Assembly: GCF_033971905.1 (NCBI RefSeq)
Contig: NZ_JALBUT010000001.1
Coordinates: forward strand, 310,001 to 374,000
DNA from: Intestinicryptomonas porci
GTDB lineage: Bacteria; Verrucomicrobiota; Verrucomicrobiia; Opitutales; Intestinicryptomonadaceae
Length of the DNA: 64,000 nucleotides
Reading direction: 5' to 3'
The notes beneath the pieces were generated by a model that saw only the letters and a list, made by a program, of their open reading frames with translations, was not told the origin of the DNA and did no database searches. Position numbers and translations under genes: made by a program. Within the stretch, counting starts at the first letter, position 1, and each line of letters begins with the position of its first letter. Shown here piece by piece: positions 62,628-64,000 of this stretch.

Positions 62628-63266
62628 CTATTTTATCGGTACTGCTTTTAGCATCTTGCAGAGTTCGCATTGAGTTTCTTTTGTCTTGCAAGTGTGGGCT
62701 TTGCAGTGTTCGCGCCCGTAAAAAATAATTTGCAGGTGGAGTTTGTTCCAAGAGCTTTCGGGAAAAAGTTTTTTCAAGTCCTTTTCGGTCTGCTCAACAG
62801 ACTTTCCGCTTGTAAGATGCCATCGGGTCGCCAAGCGGTGTATGTGGGTATCGACGGGAAATGTCGGCACTCCGAAAGCCTGCATCATGATTACCGACGC
62901 CGTTTTATGCCCGACGCCTGCGAGGCTCTCCAAATCTTTCATGTTTTGAGGAACTTCTCCGCCGAATTTTTCCAAAAGAGTTTTGGAAAGCTTTGATATG
63001 TTGTTTGCCTTGTTTTTTGAAAGACCGCAGGGGCGTATGATTTCCTGTATCTTTTCGACAGGCAGCTTTGCCATGTCTTTGGGGTTGTCGGCAAGATCAA
63101 AGAGAGCGGGCGTAACTTCGTTTACGCGCTTGTCGGTGCACTGCGCCGAAAGCAGTACCGCTATCAAAAACGTAAACGGATTTCTGAACTTTAAAGGAAT
63201 TTCCTGCGTGGGATAGAGATTGTCAAGGTACTCCGAAATAATCTCCGCTTTTTCCTTTTTTGTCAT
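62628..63266 (-). CDS. nth: Endonuclease III
   Basis: A 212-residue HhH-GPD DNA glycosylase/AP lyase. PCGLSKNKANNISKLSKTL, the hairpin-helix-hairpin with catalytic Lys (LESLAGVGHKTASVIM) and the catalytic Asp (VDTHIHRLATRW) are intact. The C-terminal iron-sulphur region reads HCKAHTC, then QCELC: spacing C-x4-C-x6-C-x2-C instead of C-x6-C-x2-C-x5-C, and no cysteine follows, so the cluster is altered or absent. It removes oxidised pyrimidines. Confidence 0.92.
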   Translation of the reverse strand: MTKKEKAEIISEYLDNLYPTQEIPLKFRNPFTFLIAVLLSAQCTDKRVNEVTPALFDLADNPKDMAKLPVEKIQEIIRPCGLSKNKANNISKLSKTLLEKFGGEVPQNMKDLESLAGVGHKTASVIMMQAFGVPTFPVDTHIHRLATRWHLTSGKSVEQTEKDLKKLFPESSWNKLHLQIIFYGREHCKAHTCKTKETQCELCKMLKAVPIK

Positions 63267-63269
63267 AAA

Positions 63270-63416
63270 TTAAACGTTTGGAGTCTGTGTTTGGGGGGCT
63301 TCAAAACCGAAAAACCATACCGATTTTTTTGTCGTCACGCCGTGCTCGTCAGTTGAAGTGCAGGCGTAAAGGAAAATTGAAATGGCAAAAAGTAATATGA
63401 GCTTTAATGTTTTCAT
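63270..63416 (-). CDS. Tiny lipoprotein upstream of nth
   Basis: A 48-residue frame on the - strand: MKTLKLILLFAISIFLYACT is a basic-hydrophobic signal with lipobox (LYAC, Cys19), followed by a 29-residue mature part (TSTDEHGVTTKKSVWFFGFE) and a Thr/Pro tail. Only 3 bp separate its stop from the nth start, so it is probably cotranscribed. No family recognised. Confidence 0.6.
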   Translation of the reverse strand: MKTLKLILLFAISIFLYACTSTDEHGVTTKKSVWFFGFEAPQTQTPNV

Positions 63417-63530
63417 GAAATCGAAGTTTTTATGTTTTTTTCAAAAAAGCAACAATTTAAAATACATGTTGAGTTTAATAATTGACGAAAGCCCTTAAAA
63501 ATACTCAAATTAAGTTTTAAATTTTATTAT

Positions 63531-64000
63531 ATGAGCGAAGAACCAAAACATTTTATTGCGCAAATTGTGGAAGCCGACATCGCAAACGGCTTGCCTCCCT
63601 CGCACGTGCACACCAGATTTCCGCCCGAGCCGAACGGCTGTCTGCATATCGGGCACGCAAAGGCGATATGCCTTGACTTCGGAACGGCTATGCAATACGG
63701 CGGAAAATGCAATCTTCGTTTCGACGACACAAATCCGACGAAGGAAGACACGAGGTTTGTCGATGCAATTCAGGAAGATATCAAGTGGCTTGGCTTCGAT
63801 TGGAACGGCGGCATGTACTACGCTTCCGACTATTTTGAAAAGCTTTACAGCCTTGCAGAAGAGCTGATTTTAAACGGCAAGGCGTATGTATGCACTTTGT
63901 CTTCCGAAGAATTTAAGGAATACAGGGGCGTCCCCGGCGAACCCGGAAAACCCAGCCCGCATCGCGACAGACCCGTTCAAGAAAGTCTGGACTTGTTCCG
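63531..64000 (+). CDS. glnS: Glutaminyl-tRNA synthetase, N-terminal part
   Basis: The gene starts at 63531 and runs off the window. The visible 156 residues include RFPPEPNGCLHIGHAKAICL (class I HIGH signature, Pro-Glu-Pro-Asn typical of GlnRS/eukaryotic GluRS) and NLRFDDTNPTKEDTRFVDAI, which bind ATP and the tRNA acceptor end. GlnRS rather than GluRS is suggested by FPPEPNG and the DDTNP motif. Confidence 0.92.
   Translation, partial: MSEEPKHFIAQIVEADIANGLPPSHVHTRFPPEPNGCLHIGHAKAICLDFGTAMQYGGKCNLRFDDTNPTKEDTRFVDAIQEDIKWLGFDWNGGMYYASDYFEKLYSLAEELILNGKAYVCTLSSEEFKEYRGVPGEPGKPSPHRDRPVQESLDLF

Noticed and set aside
1..64000. CRISPR arrays, insertion sequences or prophage
   Set aside because: No regularly spaced repeats, transposase or phage genes were found.

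Overview
The window looks like one contiguous piece of chromosome from a Gram-negative, probably anaerobic, host-associated bacterium, most likely of the Verrucomicrobiota (Opitutae-like). This is inferred from a PEP-CTERM-type surface protein, DUF1080 and DUF4838 secreted proteins, a UAP1-type nucleotide-sugar pyrophosphorylase, a complete type II secretion operon and methylmalonyl-CoA mutase. No 16S gene is present, so the placement is inference.

Layout. 1-11.6 kb is housekeeping on the + strand: the 3' end of a xylulokinase gene, an RluB-type pseudouridine synthase, ribB(X)-ribH-nusB-ftsY, a pentapeptide-repeat protein, aroB-tatD-tcdA-rhomboid, and a Prc/Tsp-like protease. 11.7-17 kb holds a 1413-residue double-domain acyl-CoA dehydratase activase, then yqgE and dCMP deaminase on the - strand. 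17-28.7 kb has an odd pilin-like protein, tmRNA (ssrA), a tandem DUF1080 protein, a GPP34 protein, mtaB, secA, lnt, tRNA-Gly, hisG and murB. 28.7-32.6 kb has a secreted DUF4838 protein and a UDP-sugar pyrophosphorylase. 32.7-44.1 kb is a type II secretion operon in the order G-H-I-J-K-L-M-D-(C-like)-E-F. 45.0-52.4 kb is a nine-gene envelope operon with CsgG-like, COG3014-like, YcfL and LpoB proteins. 53.1-54.7 kb encodes a beta-helix protein with a PEP-CTERM anchor. 54.9-57.8 kb (- strand) has a secreted esterase, murA and a disordered basic protein. 58.3-62.6 kb has mutA-mutB, and the end has nth, a tiny lipoprotein gene and the start of glnS.

The most exciting region is 44.1-53.1 kb. Two AT-rich intergenic elements (44302-44458 and 52918-53074) each consist of 18-bp inverted repeats around exactly 121 bp. 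Their left outer flanks match in direct orientation, but their inner segments match only when one is reverse-complemented. That is the signature of an invertible promoter caught in opposite states. In the right-hand copy a TTGACA -35 box sits at the edge of the inner segment, pointing at the PEP-CTERM surface protein. A third, related element (44564-44751) has a TTGACA/TATAGT promoter in the same arrangement, pointing at the CsgG/LpoB operon. I propose phase-variable switching of surface proteins by a recombinase encoded outside the window. A shared repressor operator is the main alternative.
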